Below are positions 61,407 to 64,000 of a DNA stretch of 64,000 nt, piece by piece; within the stretch, counting starts at the first letter, position 1; each line of letters begins with the position of its first letter. The stretch comes from Niastella populi (lineage in GTDB: Bacteria; Bacteroidota; Bacteroidia; Chitinophagales; Chitinophagaceae): positions 355,381 through 419,380 of the forward strand of contig NZ_LWBP01000199.1 in NCBI RefSeq assembly GCF_002078015.1. Direction: 5' to 3'. The position numbers and the translations under genes were made by a program. The notes under the pieces are model-generated. The model ran no database searches. It saw only the letters and a list, made by a program, of their open reading frames with translations, and was not told the DNA's origin.

Positions 61407-62858
61407 TTAACGTGGATTTAATTCAACACCGGAGAGCCTGGCCGACTCAGGGATCTGGAATACCCGGCGTTTATCGCCCGCATCCAGTGTGAGCGTTTGC
61501 CCGTCTGTTGTAGTATGCGTAACCGGTATATTATAGCGTACCAGATCGAACCAGCGCATTCCTTCCTGTACAAACTCGGCACGTTTAAAATCGAGCAGGG
61601 TGCCCAGCAGCGCCAGCCGGAGATCGGACGTACCATAATAGGTTTGCATTTTGCTATTGGTGATCGTGTGCGTGCCTGCATTATAATTGTAAATGCGGGT
61701 GGCTGCATAGGCATTCAGGTCCTGCAGCGCATCATTGAGGTTATTGAGATAGATATTGGCTTCGATCCTGTTGAACAACACTTCTTCTGCGGTCAGTAAC
61801 GGCACCATCACATACGGATAACCAATGGTAGCGTTCACCGATGCCCGCACAAAGTATTCATTGATCTTTGGCAGCATATAGTTGTTGGTACCGGCCGTAT
61901 AGGTTTGACGTGTGAAAGCGTACGCGCCACCGGTAACGTTCGAATTCAGGATCTCGGTGCGTTTATTGGCGTCCATGCCATAACGCTGGGTGTAATAATT
62001 TCTCGCCCACACCGAAGAAGTTTCAACCAGCAACAGGTTGGCGGGTTCGGAAGCTTTTGCATAATTGGCCCACAGCTCCCTGTAGGTTTGCGTGAGATAG
62101 GTTGTATTCCATGGACGAAGGATCGATGTAACATTCGAAGTAGAGAATACGGCGTTGGCATAACCAAGCGCTTTGGTATAATCCTGTTTGTACAGGAAGA
62201 AGCGCGCAGCAAATGCATTGGCGGCCGCTTTTGTAAAATGGTATCGCGGTACGGTGTAACGCGTATCATCGAGCAGCGGCAAACCGGCCAGCAGGTCCTT
62301 TTCTATCATCTCATATACATACTTAACCGTTTGTCGGGAGTAATGCTGGAAGATCACTTTCTCCGGCGTAAGCACATAAGGTATGCCGGCATCAGTTGAT
62401 GAGCCATTGACATCGTATGGTTTGGCAAACAGGGTCACCAGCATAAAATGCGCATAGGCCCGGCAGATCAGTGCCTCGCCTTTCTGCGAAGAAAACCTGG
62501 CCGGGTCGTCAGCCTTTATACAGGCATCCAGCGCCTGGTTGGCAGCAGAGATCGCCGCATAGCAGGCATTCCAGTACCCCTCGGGTGAATCCTGTTCGTT
62601 CTCGGTAACGTCTTCAAAAAAATACGGTTGCTTTACAGTAAGGTCGAGCCCGCCTGTTCCTTTATCAGAAACGTTATCTGAAATGGATTCGCAGAAAGCC
62701 ATGTAATTATTCTGCGGGTAAGCGGTGGCCAGCAACTGCGACACCTGTTCCGGAGATTCCAGGGAAGCCCGGTTATCGGGATTCTTCTCGAGGAATTTTT
62801 TACAACTGGTAGTTCCCAGTATCAGAAAGAATGTGGTGTATGATAGTATCTTCTGCAT
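61407..62858 (-). CDS. SusD/RagB-family outer-membrane lipoprotein
   Basis: Substrate-binding surface lipoprotein of 483 residues from ATG 62858 (MQKILSYTTFFLILGTTSC, lipid-attachment Cys19). The frame is open up to 63002 but the extra 48 residues look non-coding. The SusD helices are clear: FLEKNPDNRASLESPEQVSQ, YWNACYAAISAANQALDACI, EALICRAYAHFMLVTLFAKPY, FTKAAANAFAARFFLYKQDY and the C-terminal LGTLLDFKRAEFVQEGMRWF, DLVRYNIPV. It caps the SusC barrel whose gene ends at 62992. Ligand not readable; the neighbouring metallohydrolase and DUF4302 argue against a glycan locus and for a peptide- or metal-related substrate (inference). Confidence 0.93.
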   Translation of the reverse strand: MQKILSYTTFFLILGTTSCKKFLEKNPDNRASLESPEQVSQLLATAYPQNNYMAFCESISDNVSDKGTGGLDLTVKQPYFFEDVTENEQDSPEGYWNACYAAISAANQALDACIKADDPARFSSQKGEALICRAYAHFMLVTLFAKPYDVNGSSTDAGIPYVLTPEKVIFQHYSRQTVKYVYEMIEKDLLAGLPLLDDTRYTVPRYHFTKAAANAFAARFFLYKQDYTKALGYANAVFSTSNVTSILRPWNTTYLTQTYRELWANYAKASEPANLLLVETSSVWARNYYTQRYGMDANKRTEILNSNVTGGAYAFTRQTYTAGTNNYMLPKINEYFVRASVNATIGYPYVMVPLLTAEEVLFNRIEANIYLNNLNDALQDLNAYAATRIYNYNAGTHTITNSKMQTYYGTSDLRLALLGTLLDFKRAEFVQEGMRWFDLVRYNIPVTHTTTDGQTLTLDAGDKRRVFQIPESARLSGVELNPR

Positions 62859-62991
62859 TTTAATTTCTGTTACAGGTTTTAGGTTACAGGTTCCCGGTTC
62901 CGGGAAATACAAGAAAATCAACCTCAGCGCCCTCGCAACTGGCATCCGGTAACGGGCTACTGTTCTTATGCCTGCCGGTTGCCAATTCAGG
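62859..62991. other. Spacer with a small palindrome between SusC and SusD genes
   Basis: TTCCCGGTTCCGGGAA (62891-62906) is a short hairpin and ACAGGTTTTAGGTTACAGGT gives short direct repeats. No T-run on the reverse strand, so the SusC transcript probably continues into SusD. Confidence 0.4.
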
Positions 62992-64000
62992 TTACAATCC
63001 AATTTTTAAAGCCAACGTTACCTGCTTTTGCACGGGCTGCGCTACGCCCCCGGAATTAAAGAACTCAGGGTCCTGACCACGTAGTTTTTCATCGCTATAG
63101 ATCAGCCAGGGGTTGGTAGCAGCAGCAGTAACAGATGCGTTGTTCAATCCAAGTTTCTTTACCATCGTTGCAGGCACGGCGTAAGACAGCGATACGGTTT
63201 TCAATCGTATCAGGTCGCCTTTAGCCACCCGCTGTGTTGAATAATTGTAATTATTATAAGGATATGCTCCATTCAATTGCGACTGGGCAAATGCATCCAG
63301 TATAGAAGGAACATTGGTATATTTTTCATCACCGGGCATGCTCCAGCGATCGTAAAATTCTTTGGGCATGGCATCCAGGTCGGAATAGCTGGTTCTGAAT
63401 GCCGGATATAACCTGATCGTATTGCCTGCCTGGTAAGTAATGAACACGTTCAGTGAAAATGCCTTGTAATGGAAGGTGTTTGAAAATCCGCCCGTAATGG
63501 GCGGATCAACCGGTCCTTCGTATTGCAGGTTGCCTGTCGATTCAGACTGCATATACACCGTTGCGCTGGTCTTTCCTTCTTCATCGATAAAAGTGGGATA
63601 ACCCGTGAACGGCTCAAGCCCTTTGTATTTTATAGAGAACAGGCTGCGAACGGGGTAACCTTCTTTATTGCCACCTTCTGCACTTACGAGGTTGAAGATA
63701 TTGGGCTCATTCTTCGCATTGGTGATCTTGGTGGTATTGTAACCAAATGTCACCGTAGTTTTCCAGCCCCAATTCTTTTTACGAATGATCTCAGCGCCTA
63801 CCAGTATTTCCGCACCTCTTGAATCCATATCGGCATAGTTGGCCGCTTTATATGGCTCACCGCCGATACCCGATGTTTTGATAGTGCTTATAAGGTCGAA
63901 GCTTTTACGCTGGTAAACATCGAGGCTCATATTCACCCGTTTATCAAGGAAACCGGCATCTATACCAACGTTGGTCGTATACAATTTTTCCCAGGTAAGA
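62992..64000 (-). CDS. SusC/RagA-family TonB-dependent transporter, C-terminal part (cut by window edge)
   Basis: The 336 codons visible encode the last third of a SusC-type outer-membrane transporter, open at the right edge. It carries the typical LTWEKLYTTNVGIDAGFLD, VNMSLDVYQRKSFDLIS, ADMDSRGAEILVGAEII, GLEPFTGYPTFIDEEGK, PPITGGFSNTFHYKAFSLNV and the C-terminal RLKTVSLSYAVPATMV, GQDPEF and QKQVTLALKIGL. SusC proteins import substrates captured by SusD. First gene of the operon as far as visible. The N-terminal signal, carboxypeptidase-like domain, plug and TonB box lie outside. Confidence 0.95.
   Translation of the reverse strand, partial: LTWEKLYTTNVGIDAGFLDKRVNMSLDVYQRKSFDLISTIKTSGIGGEPYKAANYADMDSRGAEILVGAEIIRKKNWGWKTTVTFGYNTTKITNAKNEPNIFNLVSAEGGNKEGYPVRSLFSIKYKGLEPFTGYPTFIDEEGKTSATVYMQSESTGNLQYEGPVDPPITGGFSNTFHYKAFSLNVFITYQAGNTIRLYPAFRTSYSDLDAMPKEFYDRWSMPGDEKYTNVPSILDAFAQSQLNGAYPYNNYNYSTQRVAKGDLIRLKTVSLSYAVPATMVKKLGLNNASVTAAATNPWLIYSDEKLRGQDPEFFNSGGVAQPVQKQVTLALKIGL

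Noticed and set aside
62859..63002. Upstream extension of the SusD-like protein to 63002
   Set aside because: It would place 48 residues before a perfect lipoprotein signal and overlap the end of the SusC gene; ATG 62858 fits better.

Overview
The window comes from a Gram-negative Bacteroidota, almost certainly Chitinophagaceae and probably Niastella or a close relative. The evidence is the set of families present: a SusC/SusD pair, type IX secretion C-terminal domains, PorP/SprF proteins, a one-protein hybrid two-component regulator, many hybrid histidine kinases, a TAnnTTTG-type promoter, and long AT-rich intergenic gaps. The genus is inferred from general resemblance, not from a search.

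Region 1 (1-18.5 kb) is sensory. It holds a histidine kinase cut by the left edge, about 1.8 kb without a gene that contains a quasi-periodic ~21-bp repeat field, a 1374-residue propeller-type hybrid regulator, a 55-codon remnant of a glutaminyl cyclase, and a SanA-like membrane protein. Then follows a four-gene same-strand signalling block (receiver protein, receiver-kinase, CHASE3/GAF kinase with three receivers, CheR-like methyltransferase). It meets a further hybrid kinase tail to tail with two bases between the stop codons.

Region 2 (18.7-22.3 kb) holds small accessory genes: a secreted protein of unknown function, an ADP-ribosylation/crystallin J1-like protein, a phosphodiester-glycosidase-like secreted protein, and a reverse-strand operon (FAD oxidoreductase, DUF1304, DUF1801) with a recognisable promoter and two dyad symmetries in front.

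Region 3 (22.8-37.7 kb) is an iron-siderophore locus. A TonB-dependent receptor ends at its own strong terminator. Then comes an eight-gene operon: Fe(II)/2-oxoglutarate amino-acid hydroxylase, PLP decarboxylase, IucA/IucC synthetase fused to an N-acyltransferase, FAD N-hydroxylase, a second IucA/IucC synthetase, MATE exporter, acyl carrier protein and AMP-forming ligase, closed by a terminator. The likely logic is: lysine (or ornithine) is C-hydroxylated and decarboxylated to a hydroxy-diamine, then N-hydroxylated, N-acylated and condensed by the two synthetases, exported by the MATE protein and re-imported by the receptor. The carrier protein and ligase are not needed for known NIS hydroxamates and point to an extra building block.

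Region 4 (38.1-58.7 kb, all reverse strand) is a cell-surface/type IX secretion locus: two PorP/SprF proteins, an OmpA-TPR-PD40 protein, an M43 metalloprotease, two gliding-type (CHU_C) proteins, a collagen-like lipoprotein and a 2894-residue beta-helix adhesin. The adhesin and the two CHU_C proteins share an N-terminal domain of about 210-220 residues that I cannot name.

Region 5 (58.9-64 kb, reverse strand) is a SusC/SusD import operon with a zinc metallohydrolase lipoprotein and a DUF4302 lipoprotein; SusC is cut by the right edge. No rRNA, tRNA, CRISPR array, intact insertion sequence or phage gene was seen.
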